Positions 12,644-21,799 of a DNA stretch of 38,831 bases are shown piece after piece. The notes beneath the pieces were generated by a model that had not been told where the DNA came from, did no database searches, and worked only from the letters and a program-made list of their open reading frames with translations. Numbering within the stretch: the stretch's first letter is position 1; each line of letters opens with the position of its first letter. Origin of the DNA: an uncultured Clostridia bacterium. Its GTDB lineage: Bacteria; Bacillota; Clostridia; TANB77; CAG-508. The DNA is taken from the NCBI GenBank assembly GCA_947629765.1, contig CANREW010000011.1:1-38831 (forward strand). Reading direction: 5' to 3'. The position numbers and the translations under genes are program-made.

Positions 12644-12769
12644 AAATTTGGAAAATAAGCGAGTATTACTAGGAAAGCAAGGAAAATTACCGCAGGCTAG
12701 GCTTTCTGCCTGCCGAGGATAATTTTACCGTAGCTTGACGAAGTAGGACGAAGCTTATTTTTCAAATTT
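12644..12769. repeat. Nested imperfect palindrome of about 126 nt, intergenic, abutting the hpf stop codon
   Basis: Arms AAATTTGGAAAATAAGC / GCTTATTTTTCAAATTT (16/17 complementary), inner arms gcaggc/gcctgc and aaaatta/taatttt. Confidence 0.7.
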
Positions 12770-13303
12770 TTATATTTCTGGTTCGAGGATACCGTAATTC
12801 TTTCCATCTTTAAGTTTAAATATAACATTTACTTTTCCTGTTTCTATATTTATAAATGGTAAGAATATGTTACCTTTCATATCTTGTAATTTTAACTTTG
12901 CATCTTCTATGCCAATTGGTTTTATATCATAATATATAGTTTTAATTACTTCATCTTCTATTTCCTTTTCCTCTTGCATATTTGACAATTCTTTCATTTT
13001 TATAGAATCTTCTTTATTTATTCTATCTCTTTTTGTTTTAGCTTTTCTTATTTGTCCTTCTAATATATCAATATTTTTATCTATTGATGCATATAAGTCT
13101 CTATGTTCTGTTACTGCTCTATATGTATTTGCCTTTGTAATTACATGCATTTCTGCAATTTGCATATTTTTTTCTGTTTTTATTGTTACATTAACATCAA
13201 AATCTTCATCAAAGTATTTTTGTAACCTTTCTAGTTTCTTTTCTGTGTAGTCTTTTATAGCTTCTGTTGCTTTCAAATCTTTTCCTGTTATTTTAATATT
13301 CAT
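12770..13303 (-). CDS. hpf: Ribosome hibernation promoting factor, long form
   Basis: MNIKITGKDLKATEAIKDYTEKKLERLQKYF N-terminal domain and FxNxETGKVNVIFKLKDGKNYGILEP C-terminal dimerisation domain; RBS GGGAGA upstream. Confidence 0.9.
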   Translation of the reverse strand: MNIKITGKDLKATEAIKDYTEKKLERLQKYFDEDFDVNVTIKTEKNMQIAEMHVITKANTYRAVTEHRDLYASIDKNIDILEGQIRKAKTKRDRINKEDSIKMKELSNMQEEKEIEDEVIKTIYYDIKPIGIEDAKLKLQDMKGNIFLPFINIETGKVNVIFKLKDGKNYGILEPEI

Positions 13304-13537
13304 ATCTATCTCTCCCATCTTTGTTTTATTTATACATTTATTATATATTGTTTTGTATTTTTTTTCAACTATATTTTTCAATTTCCTTTTTTCGTCAATT
13401 TTCGATTATATTTTTACAATATTTTCCATTTTTGGAATTTTTTACAAATAGTTTATTGACATTTTTATAATTTTGTTTTAATATTTATTGGTATTGGACT
13501 TTTGTTCCAATAATATTATTAACGTGGGGGATAAAAT

Positions 13538-14467
13538 ATGTCAAGTTTAGTTTTAGAAATTAAGAATCTAGTTTCTTTAATTCACTTAAAATTTATTTTA
13601 AAATCGGGAATTGATAAAAAGACTAGAATCATTCTAACTTTGGATTTCATTTTTCTTATTTTTGTTATCGGTATACAATTTCATATAATTCCAAGTTTTA
13701 TAGACAATTCACCATTATTTATTACTTTAATTGCCACTGCGACTACATTAGTATATTGCTTAATTAATAGTGGTCTTAAAACTATTAAGCTCGAAAAAGT
13801 AACAAAATCTCTTAAAGATGCTACATTATATAACAAAAATTTGCAATTACTTCAAGATAACCTTCGTTGTTTCAAGCATGATATGGCAAATACTATGCAA
13901 TGCATCGGTGGGTATATAGCAAATAACAACATGGAGGGTTTAAAGAAATATTATAAAAATGTTCAAAATGAGTGTAACAATATAAATAATCTAACTGCAC
14001 TTAATCCATCTTTAATTAATGATAGTGGTTTATATAGTTTGCTTACATCTAAGTATTATTTAGCTGAGAAAAATAATATCAAATTCAATGTAAGTATTTG
14101 CACAAATTTTGATAAATTGAACATTCCTTCATTTGTACTTACTAAAATTTTAGGTATTCTTTTAGATAACGCTATTGATGCTGCAAAAGATTCTAAAGAA
14201 AAGGAAATTTATTTTGAAGTAAGAAGCTTATCGCAGAATTCTAGTATACATAAAAGTATTATTTTAGTTGAGAATAGTTATTCGAACAAAGATGTAGACG
14301 TGGATAAGATTCGTGAAAAAGGTTACACTTCAAAAACATCTGATACCAGTTCTCATGGTCTTGGTTTATGGGAGGTTAATAGGATACTTAAAAAGAGCAA
14401 TAACTTGAATTTGTATACTTCTAAGGATGAAAAATATTTCAAACAACAATTAGAAATTTATGGATAA
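13538..14467 (+). CDS. GHKL-domain sensor histidine kinase, AgrC/CitA-like, orphan
   Basis: Membrane N-terminus, LRCFKHDMANTMQCIGGYI, LGILLDNAIDAAKDSKEKEIYFEV (N-box), TSSHGLGLWEVNRIL (G-box). Confidence 0.8.
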   Translation: MSSLVLEIKNLVSLIHLKFILKSGIDKKTRIILTLDFIFLIFVIGIQFHIIPSFIDNSPLFITLIATATTLVYCLINSGLKTIKLEKVTKSLKDATLYNKNLQLLQDNLRCFKHDMANTMQCIGGYIANNNMEGLKKYYKNVQNECNNINNLTALNPSLINDSGLYSLLTSKYYLAEKNNIKFNVSICTNFDKLNIPSFVLTKILGILLDNAIDAAKDSKEKEIYFEVRSLSQNSSIHKSIILVENSYSNKDVDVDKIREKGYTSKTSDTSSHGLGLWEVNRILKKSNNLNLYTSKDEKYFKQQLEIYG

Positions 14468-14470
14468 AAA

Positions 14471-14650
14471 GTTACAATTCACAGCTTATATATTATAAAG
14501 GCCGCCAAATCTCGTCGGGGATTTTATATTTATTATAAATTGAACCCACGCGGGAAACGCCTACGAAGTTTTTCGGGGGTCTTCAATTTCTTCTAAATAT
14601 AAAACCCCTGCGTTTGGCTATTTTAGATTTTAATTGCTGTGAATTGTAGC
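14471..14650. repeat. About 180-nt nested palindromic element (MITE-like or structured RNA)
   Basis: Terminal arms GTTACAATTCACAGC / GCTGTGAATTGTAGC (14/15), inner arms GCCAAAtctcgtcGGGGATTTTATATTTA / TAAATATAAAACCCCtGCGTTTGGC and AAATTGAACCC / GGGGTCTTCAATTT. Confidence 0.75.
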
Positions 14651-14709
14651 AGTTAAAAGTAAATGATTTACTTAATAGTAAAACATTTAGATGATTAGCA
14701 AGGAAAAGA

Positions 14710-14729
14710 CTAGGAACTGCCATTCCTAG
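14710..14729. terminator. Short hairpin CTAGGAA-N6-TTCCTAG, possible terminator
   Basis: Inverted repeat with flanking A/T runs. Confidence 0.5.
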
Positions 14730-14792
14730 CCTTTTAAGTACATAATGTATAATCTACTAATTTAAATGCTTAACTATATTATAGCATCATTT

Positions 14793-15487
14793 TTATTGTA
14801 TGTCAATTAAATCTTCTAATATTTTCCATGTTCCGTTTATCTCTGGCAGTGATGTAAAGCTTATTTCTTTTTTGGTTATTGGATGAAAAAAAGTTAATCT
14901 ATATGCCCAAAGTGCTATTTGTTTTCCGTCTTCCTCTTGTACCATATTTCTGATCTCCATATATGCTATGATTTATATTTGAAAGTTGCACTCTTATTTG
15001 ATGATGCCTTCCTGTATGAAGTAGTATTTTTAATACTGATAAATTTATTTCTTCATTATATTTTAAGACCTCATATTCTAACTTTGCAAGTTTTGCTCCT
15101 TTTCTCCCCTCTTCTACTACTTTACTTATATTGTTTTTTTCATTTTTTAGGAGATAATCTTCAAGCACACCTTTTTTGTTTTCTAATTTTCCATCTACAA
15201 CTACTAGATATTCCTTTTTTATCTGTCTTTCCCTTACTTGTTCTGATAATCTTTTTGCTGCCTTAGATGTTTTGGCAAACACCATAACTCCTCCGAACAG
15301 GCCTATCTAATCTATGTACTAATGCTAAATATACTTCCCCTGGTTTATTGTATTTTTCTTTTATATATTGTTTTATTATACTTAGCATATCTACATCTTC
15401 TGTTTTGTCCGCTTGTGATGGTATGTTTGGCATTTTTTCTACAACTACTATATGATTATCTTCATATATTACTTTTAATTTTTCCAT
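14793..15487 (-). CDS. RluA-family pseudouridine synthase with two CGG +1 frameshift sites
   Basis: ORFs 15263..15487 and 14899..15285 plus further +1 coding to TAA at 14793-14795. Reconstructed ...ALVHRLDRPVGGVMVFAKTSKAAKRLSEQVRERQIKKEYLVVV...YGDQKYGTRGRGKQIALWAYRLTFFHPITKKEISFTSLPEINGTWKILEDLIDIQ*. Confidence 0.88.
14936..14938 (-). other. Putative +1 recoding site: AGA CGG A -> Gly
   Basis: Minus-strand GGAAGACGGAAAACAAATAGCACTTTGGGCA; +1 frame gives GRGKQIALWAYRLTFFHP. Confidence 0.85.
15293..15295 (-). other. Putative +1 recoding site: GTT CGG A -> Gly
   Basis: Minus-strand GATAGGCCTGTTCGGAGGAGTTATGGTG; +1 frame gives the conserved DRPVGGVMVFAK. Confidence 0.9.
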
Positions 15488-16360
15488 TTATTGCTCCTTT
15501 TTCTCCCATCTGCCATAAATACCTGCTGGTAGAACAAGTTTTGAATTTGTAACAGGTAAGCCTATTTCTCCCGAGTAAGCCTTTCCTTTATACTTTTTTG
15601 TAATTGTTAAATTTAAAATATTTTCAAGTACAGTACTTGATATTCCAGTTGTATATGAATTTATTAGGAAGAATAACGGATCATCTGATAATATATTTTG
15701 GCAAAGCTCTACTAAGTTACATATGTTTTCTTCAAACTGCCATACTTCTCCTCCTGCCCCTCTTCCGTAAGATGGAGGATCCATTATTATTGCATCATAT
15801 TTATTTCCTCGTCTTATTTCTCTATTTACGAATTTTAAAACATCATCAACTATATATCTAACTGGTCTATCTGATAATCCTGAGCTTTCAACATTTTCTT
15901 TTGCCCAAGATACCATTCCTTTTGAACTATCTACGTGGCATACACTTGCTCCTGCTGAAAGGCACGCAACTGTTGCTCCTCCTGTATATGCAAATAAATT
16001 GAGAACTTTAATGCTTCTTTTAGAATTCTTTATTTTATCTATCATCCAATCCCAGTTTACTGCTTGTTCTGGGAATATTCCTGTATGTTTAAAGCCCATA
16101 GGCTTTATATTAAATGTTAAATTTTTGTATCCAATTTGCCAAGATGTCGGAACCTTTTTTATATATTCCCAACTTCCTCCTCCTGTTTTGCTTCTATTGT
16201 ATCTCGCATCTACTTTTTTCCATTCACTTGGTTTCTCTTTTATTTTCCATATTATTTGTGGATCTGGTCTTACTAGAATAACATTTTTCCATCTTTCCAG
16301 TTTTTCGCCATTTGCCATATCTATTATTTCATAATCTTTCCAGTTTTTTGCTACATCCAT
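15488..16360 (-). CDS. Class I SAM-dependent rRNA methyltransferase (RlmI/RlmK-like)
   Basis: VLNLFAYTGGATVACLSAGASVCHVDSSKGMVSWAKEN, DAIIMDPPSYGRGAGGEVW. Confidence 0.82.
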   Translation of the reverse strand: MDVAKNWKDYEIIDMANGEKLERWKNVILVRPDPQIIWKIKEKPSEWKKVDARYNRSKTGGGSWEYIKKVPTSWQIGYKNLTFNIKPMGFKHTGIFPEQAVNWDWMIDKIKNSKRSIKVLNLFAYTGGATVACLSAGASVCHVDSSKGMVSWAKENVESSGLSDRPVRYIVDDVLKFVNREIRRGNKYDAIIMDPPSYGRGAGGEVWQFEENICNLVELCQNILSDDPLFFLINSYTTGISSTVLENILNLTITKKYKGKAYSGEIGLPVTNSKLVLPAGIYGRWEKKEQ

Positions 16361-16388
16361 TTTCTTTTATATTCCTTCCTGTTACATT

Positions 16389-16493
16389 TTAAGCTAATCC
16401 TGATAGTATATTAAAAAAGCTAACAATAAGTACAATATTAATAATACTAAATGTCATTCCTAACACTAATAATATCTTAAAAAATCTTTTCAT
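16389..16493 (-). CDS. 34-aa predicted single-TM small protein (MKRFFKILLVLGMTFSIINIVLIVSFFNILSGLA)
   Basis: ATG preceded by GGGGGATTACAA (RBS-like) on the minus strand; missing from the ORF track because it is short. Confidence 0.45.
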   Translation of the reverse strand: MKRFFKILLVLGMTFSIINIVLIVSFFNILSGLA

Positions 16494-16581
16494 TTGTAAT
16501 CCCCCTAAATTTTATTCTTGTTAATATATTTATTCTGAAATTTAAGGGTTTATTACAACTTTCATATTCATAAATATGTGC

Positions 16582-18372
16582 TTATTCTAGCTCTTCTTTT
16601 ATTTTTATTGCTAATTCTTCATTTATACCTTTAATTTTCGTTAATTCTTCTATTTTAGCATCTTTAACCTTGCTTATACTTCCAAACTCTTTTAGTAAAA
16701 GCTCTTTTTTCTTTGGTCCTATTCCTTCTATTTCATCTAACTTCGATTTAGATATTTCTTTATCTCTTAATTTTCTATGGTATTCTATTGCTGTGTTATG
16801 AACAGTATCTTGGAAATTTGTTAGTAAATTCATTGCATTTTCTGAAAGTGGAATTTCATTTTTTTCTTCGTCTATTAGTGCTTTTGTTCTATGCTTATCA
16901 TTCTTTACCATTCCATAGACAGCTACATTTACGCCGTTTTCTTTGATAGCTTCCTTTGCTGCATTTATTTGGGTTATTCCTCCATCTACAAATATCAAAT
17001 CAGGAAGAGGTCCAAAAGCACCTTTCTCATTTTCTATTGAATGCTTTATTCTTCTAGATATAACTTCCTTCATACATCTTGGGTCATCTTGCCCAAATAC
17101 TGTTTTTATTCTAAATCTTCTAGATAACGATTTATTTATTTTTCCGTTCTTTTAATACACACATCCCTGCAACTATATTTGTTCCAGATATGTTTGATAT
17201 ATCAAATGTTTCTATTTGCATTGGCAATTTACTTAAATTTAATTTCTCTTTCAATTCTTTTAAAATCGCATATTTATCTTTTGTATTGTTTTCAAGTGTT
17301 ACTTTTGCATTGTTTTTTGCCATTTCTACAAATTTGAGCTTTTCTCCACGTTTTGGCGATTTTATTTCTACTTTTTTATTTGCTTGCTTAGATAGTATTT
17401 CTTCTATTATTTCTTCGTCTTCTATTTCTTCTTCTATCATTATTTTATTAGGAATATTATTATTTGATATATAATACTGTTTGATAAATCCAGATATTAT
17501 CTCTTTTGTGTTTAAATCTTTTAATTCGTTAAAAAAGAAATGTTCTCTTCCTATCATTTTACTTGAACGTACAAAAAATACTTCTATACAAATACCTATA
17601 TCATTTCTTGCAGTTCCTATAACATCTATATCATTATTTGAAAAGTTAGATACTTTTTGTTTTGCTGAGATATTTTCTATTGCAATTATTTTATCGCGAA
17701 TGGTTGCCGCTTCTTCATATTTTTGCTTACTTGAAGCATGCTCCATTTCTTTTTGCAATTCTTTTTTTACTGCATCTATTTTTCCGTTCAAGAATTAACA
17801 TTATTTGGTCTATCTGTTTTTTATACTCTTCCTTTGATACCTTATTTACGCAAGGCCCTAAGCATCTCCCTATATGATAATTTAAACATACTCTTTTTCT
17901 AGATTTATAATTTTTACATTGTCTTATTTTAAATCTATCTTTTATAAATGCTACCATTTCTTTGGCACTACCCGGATTTGCATAAGGTCCAAAATATTTT
18001 GCTCCATCATTTAAGACTCTTCTTGTTGTATATATGCTTGGATAATCATCTTGAAGCTCAACCTTTATATATGGATAACTTTTATCATCTTTTAATAAAA
18101 CATTAAATTTAGGTTTATTCTTTTTTATTAAATTGCATTCTAGTATTAATGCTTCTTGTTCATTGTCTGTGACAATATATTCAAAATGGTCTATCAATGA
18201 GACCATTCTTTCTATTCTTGCTGTTTTGTTATTTTTTCTAAAATACTGCCTTACTCTATTTTTTAGCGAAACAGCTTTTCCTACATATATTATATTATCA
18301 TTTTTATCCTTCATCAAATACACTCCGAGGTTTTCCTGGGAGTTTTTTCAATTCTTCTTCAATATTAAACAT
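16582..18372 (-). CDS. uvrC: UvrABC system protein C with three CGG +1 frameshift sites
   Basis: ORFs 17727..18323, 17132..17791 and 16582..17073 are successive UvrC segments. Reconstructed N-terminus [33 protein letters not shown] (GIY-YIG), UVR region KYEEAATIRDKI, C-terminal HhH. Confidence 0.93.
17144..17146 (-). other. Putative +1 recoding site: GAA CGG A -> Gly
   Basis: Minus-strand GTATTAAAAGAACGGAAAAATAAATAAATCG; +1 frame VLKEGKINKSLSRRFRIKTVFGQDDPRCMKEVI matches the UvrC GK-xxK-xRxFxI region. Confidence 0.9.
17784..17786 (-). other. Putative +1 recoding site: GAA CGG A -> Gly
   Basis: Minus-strand CTTGAACGGAAAAATAGATGCAGTA; +1 frame IMLILEGKIDAVKKELQKEMEHASSK. Confidence 0.9.
18325..18327 (-). 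other. Putative +1 recoding site: CCT CGG A -> Gly
   Basis: Minus-strand GGAAAACCTCGGAGTGTATTTGATGAAG; +1 frame [10 protein letters not shown], the universal UvrC PGVY motif. Confidence 0.9.
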
Positions 18373-18395
18373 ATATCTTTTCCTTTATAAGATAT

Positions 18396-18914
18396 TTATC
18401 CCTCTAAATATGCTACATATGGAAGATTTCTATAATTATTATCTATATCAAATCCATATCCTACTATATATTTATTTGGAATTTCAAATCCGATATAATC
18501 TATTGGAACTTCTATCTCTCTTCTTTCTGCTTTATTTGCAAGTACACATACTTTTAATGTTCTTGGGTTTTTAGATTTTAAATGGTCTATTAAGTATTTC
18601 ATACTTCTTCCTGTATCAACTATATCTTCAATTATTAATACATCTTTTCCTTCTATTGATTCTCTTAAATCAGTCATTAATGTTATTTCACCTGTTGTAT
18701 CTGTTCCTTCGTAACTTGCTATTGTAATGAATTCGTATTTTAATTTTGTTTTCATATTTAGAGTTAATTGTACTGTGAAAAATACTGCACCTCTCATTAC
18801 ACATACTACTGTTATTTCTTTTCCTAAGTAATCTTCATCAATTTGTTTTGCTAATTCTTCGATTCTTTTTTCGAGTTGTTCTTTGCTAATTAGTACTTTA
18901 AAATTTTCGTCCAT
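18396..18914 (-). CDS. hpt: Hypoxanthine phosphoribosyltransferase
   Basis: VLIIEDIVDTGRSMKYLIDHL PRPP-binding motif, DYIGFEIPNKYIVGYGFDIDNNYRNLPYV. Confidence 0.92.
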   Translation of the reverse strand: MDENFKVLISKEQLEKRIEELAKQIDEDYLGKEITVVCVMRGAVFFTVQLTLNMKTKLKYEFITIASYEGTDTTGEITLMTDLRESIEGKDVLIIEDIVDTGRSMKYLIDHLKSKNPRTLKVCVLANKAERREIEVPIDYIGFEIPNKYIVGYGFDIDNNYRNLPYVAYLEG

Positions 18915-19165
18915 TTTTACTTATCATTCCTTTCTCAAGGACACAAAAGCAGGTGTTAGATAGTGTTTTTTAACTTGTTCCTTTTATTTTACTTAAACAT
19001 TATACTATCTTTTGCTTTTTTTTGCAATATTGAAATAATCGTTATTTCGAAAAGATAACATATATTTTTATATAAAATACATAATACTAATATAATTTTA
19101 AGTCATTTTTTATTTACAAATTTTTTTTGTTATGCTATAATTTTGTACGTAAGGAGGTAAAGTAA

Positions 19166-20080
19166 ATGAACCAAATTCTATATACAGGAAAAAGTAAAAG
19201 TAAAGGACCTGCTTCAATTAAGTCTGTTGTTAGGTTTTTTAGCATATCACTTATTATTCTTGGAATAATTTTCTTAGGAGAGGGTTCATATGCTTTATAC
19301 ACAAATTATACAATTCAAGAATCACAAACTGAAGTTGTTCCTACAATTAAATTTGAACAAGAAGCTAATAATGCAATTGTTACTATAAATCATGCAGTTG
19401 GTGTTTCTATAATTAAATACCATTGGAATGATGATGAAGATACTATTATTCAAAAGAATTCTGAACAATCTATAATCTTGGATAAAATAGCTATTCCTTC
19501 TGGAATAAACACTTTGTATGTAAGTGTTACAGATGATAATAATAAAATTTCTTCATCTTCTCATGAATATACTTATGATGGAATTTGCATTGAGTTCTCT
19601 GTTATAGATAATACTGACATTAAAATAACTGTATCAGATGTAACTGGACTTTCTTATATGACTTACAAATGGAATTCTGAAGAGGAAATTACCGCTTATC
19701 CTAACGGAGAAGATAATACAATTATTGAGCAAACAACAGCTATTCCTTCTGGCTTAAATACACTTTCAATAACTGCTGTAAATACTTCTAATTTTACTTT
19801 GCAAGATGCAAAACAGATACAAGGTGTATATCCTCCAAATATTAAGTTGTATCTAGATGGAAATGATTTAATTGTTGCTGTTACAGATGAAGAGGGTATT
19901 TCAAAGATTACTCAACAACTTAATAACAATCCAGAAGAAGTAACATACAGTGATGAAAGCGGTAGCAAGCAAGAATATACGTATAGATATTCTCTTGACG
20001 GTTCTCCTGTAGTAGTTACTATAACTGCAACTGACGTCGAGGGAAGTACTAAAGTTTATAGAGGTAAAAATTTTGATTAA
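19166..20080 (+). CDS. Membrane-anchored protein with repeated Ig-like extracellular segments, unknown function
   Basis: One N-terminal TM, tandem repeats of the form '..IKYHWN/MTYKWN....IPSGINTL/IPSGLNTL'; RBS AAGGAGG. Confidence 0.65.
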   Translation: MNQILYTGKSKSKGPASIKSVVRFFSISLIILGIIFLGEGSYALYTNYTIQESQTEVVPTIKFEQEANNAIVTINHAVGVSIIKYHWNDDEDTIIQKNSEQSIILDKIAIPSGINTLYVSVTDDNNKISSSSHEYTYDGICIEFSVIDNTDIKITVSDVTGLSYMTYKWNSEEEITAYPNGEDNTIIEQTTAIPSGLNTLSITAVNTSNFTLQDAKQIQGVYPPNIKLYLDGNDLIVAVTDEEGISKITQQLNNNPEEVTYSDESGSKQEYTYRYSLDGSPVVVTITATDVEGSTKVYRGKNFD

Positions 20081-20100
20081 TAAAAGGAAAATTTAAACTT

Positions 20101-21030
20101 ATGATATATGAAATATTTGTTGTAGAAGATAAAAAAGATTTTATTAATGTTATTTCAAGTAAATTCAAGGAGGATAAAGATTTTGTTTTCAGATCAATTA
20201 CTTCTCTTGAATTAACTGACCATTTACTTGATGTTCCATCTCTTATTTTAATAGATGAAGATAATGTAAATGGTAATGCCCTTGATTTATGTAAGGCTAT
20301 TAGAAATAACGAAGATAATAGCATAACTCCTATTATGGTTATAAGCTCTAATCAAACTAATGAACACGAAAAAGAACTTTTGAAACACGAGATTGAATAT
20401 TATATCAAAAAACCTATTGACGAAACATCTATCTATTATCTTATTAAAAATATTGTTAAGCTTTTGCATAGAAATAGAGGTATAAGTCCTCTTACAAAAT
20501 TACCTGGAAATCTTCCTATTCAATCTGAAATGAAAAAACGTTTACTTAGAAAGCAAGAATTTGCAGTTCTTTATTTCGATCTAGATAATTTTAAAGCCTA
20601 TAATGATACTTACGGATTTTTAGGTGGAGATGAAATTATTAAACAAACTGCAAAAATTATTACTAAAAACGTAAATGCAGATGATAATAATCATAATTTT
20701 GTCGGACATATCGGAGGAGATGACTTTGTTGCATTAGTTGCTAATTCAAATTATGAAACTATGTGTCAAAATATTATTTTAGAATTTGATACAAAGATAC
20801 TTAATTATTTTTCTGAAGAGGACCAAGAAAGAGGTTATTTAGAAGTTCCAAATAGAAAAGGCATAATAGAGGAATTTCCTTTGGTTTCTATTTCAATTGG
20901 TGTTGTAGAAGTATCTAAATCCAGATTTAGCAATATTTTGGAAATTGGCGAAGTTGGAGCACAAGTAAAGCATTTAGCAAAAGTTACTCCTGGAAGTGCT
21001 TATGCGATTAATAGAAGAAAGCCTAATTAA
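20101..21030 (+). CDS. Response-regulator receiver + GGDEF (diguanylate cyclase) protein
   Basis: N-terminal receiver-like domain (LILIDEDNVNG, PIMVISS, KKPI), YFDLDNFKAYNDTYGFLGGDEII and HIGGDDFVAL. Confidence 0.82.
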   Translation: MIYEIFVVEDKKDFINVISSKFKEDKDFVFRSITSLELTDHLLDVPSLILIDEDNVNGNALDLCKAIRNNEDNSITPIMVISSNQTNEHEKELLKHEIEYYIKKPIDETSIYYLIKNIVKLLHRNRGISPLTKLPGNLPIQSEMKKRLLRKQEFAVLYFDLDNFKAYNDTYGFLGGDEIIKQTAKIITKNVNADDNNHNFVGHIGGDDFVALVANSNYETMCQNIILEFDTKILNYFSEEDQERGYLEVPNRKGIIEEFPLVSISIGVVEVSKSRFSNILEIGEVGAQVKHLAKVTPGSAYAINRRKPN

Positions 21031-21073
21031 TTTTTAAGTTATATATTTAGAGCAAAGTGCATATATTCTTACT

Positions 21074-21791
21074 ATGTATATGTTTAGAAAAAAGCACTTT
21101 GCTTTAATTTTATGTTTTTTATTTTTCTCATTTACTTTCTATCTTGCAGATAACACTGCAAAGAGAAACTATGATATCACACAAGTTTCTAGTGTCCCTG
21201 TTGATGGAAAAGTTATTGTAATAGACGCTGGGCACGGTCGGAGATGATGGTGGCGCAATAAGTAATAATGGAGTCAGTGAAGCAGAGTTAAATCTTAAAA
21301 TTGCTTTGAAATTGCAAAATTTATTAGAACAAAGTGGCTCTACTGTTATACTTACACGATCAGATGAGAATGCACTCTATGGAATTGATAGCCATACTTT
21401 AAGGGAGAAAAAGGTAGATGATACTAAAAACAGGGTTAAACTTGGTAATGAAAGCTCTGCTGATATATTTGTTTCAATTCATATAAATAAAATACCTCAG
21501 ACACAATATGATGGATGGCAAACTTTTTACAATGCAAAAAATGAAAATGGGAAAATTCTTTCTGAGTGTATTCAAAATGCTTTAAATTTAGCTATAAATT
21601 CTGATAATCATAGACTTGCTAAATCTATAAGTAATATTTATATTGTTGATAATGTACAGATTCCTTTAAGCCTAGTTGAATGTGGCTTTTTATCTAATCC
21701 TAATGAGCTTAATCTCTTAGTTCAAGATGATTATCAAGATAAACTTGCATGGGGAATTTATACTGGCATTATTGATTATTTTAAAAATTAA
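21074..21791 (+). CDS. N-acetylmuramoyl-L-alanine amidase (Amidase_3, CwlD-like) with one CGG +1 frameshift site
   Basis: MYMFRKKHFALILCFLFFSFTFYLADNTAKRNYDITQVSSVPVDGKVIVIDAGHG-(CGGA)->G-DDGGAISNNGVSEAELNLKIALKLQNLLEQSG...; the track ORF starts only at 21306. Confidence 0.9.
21239..21241 (+). other. Putative +1 recoding site: GGT CGG A -> Gly
   Basis: GGGCACGGTCGGAGATGATGGTGGCGCA; normal frame hits TGA one codon after AGA, +1 frame gives DAGHGGDDGGA (Zn-binding motif). Confidence 0.93.
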
Positions 21792-21799
21792 AACAAATA

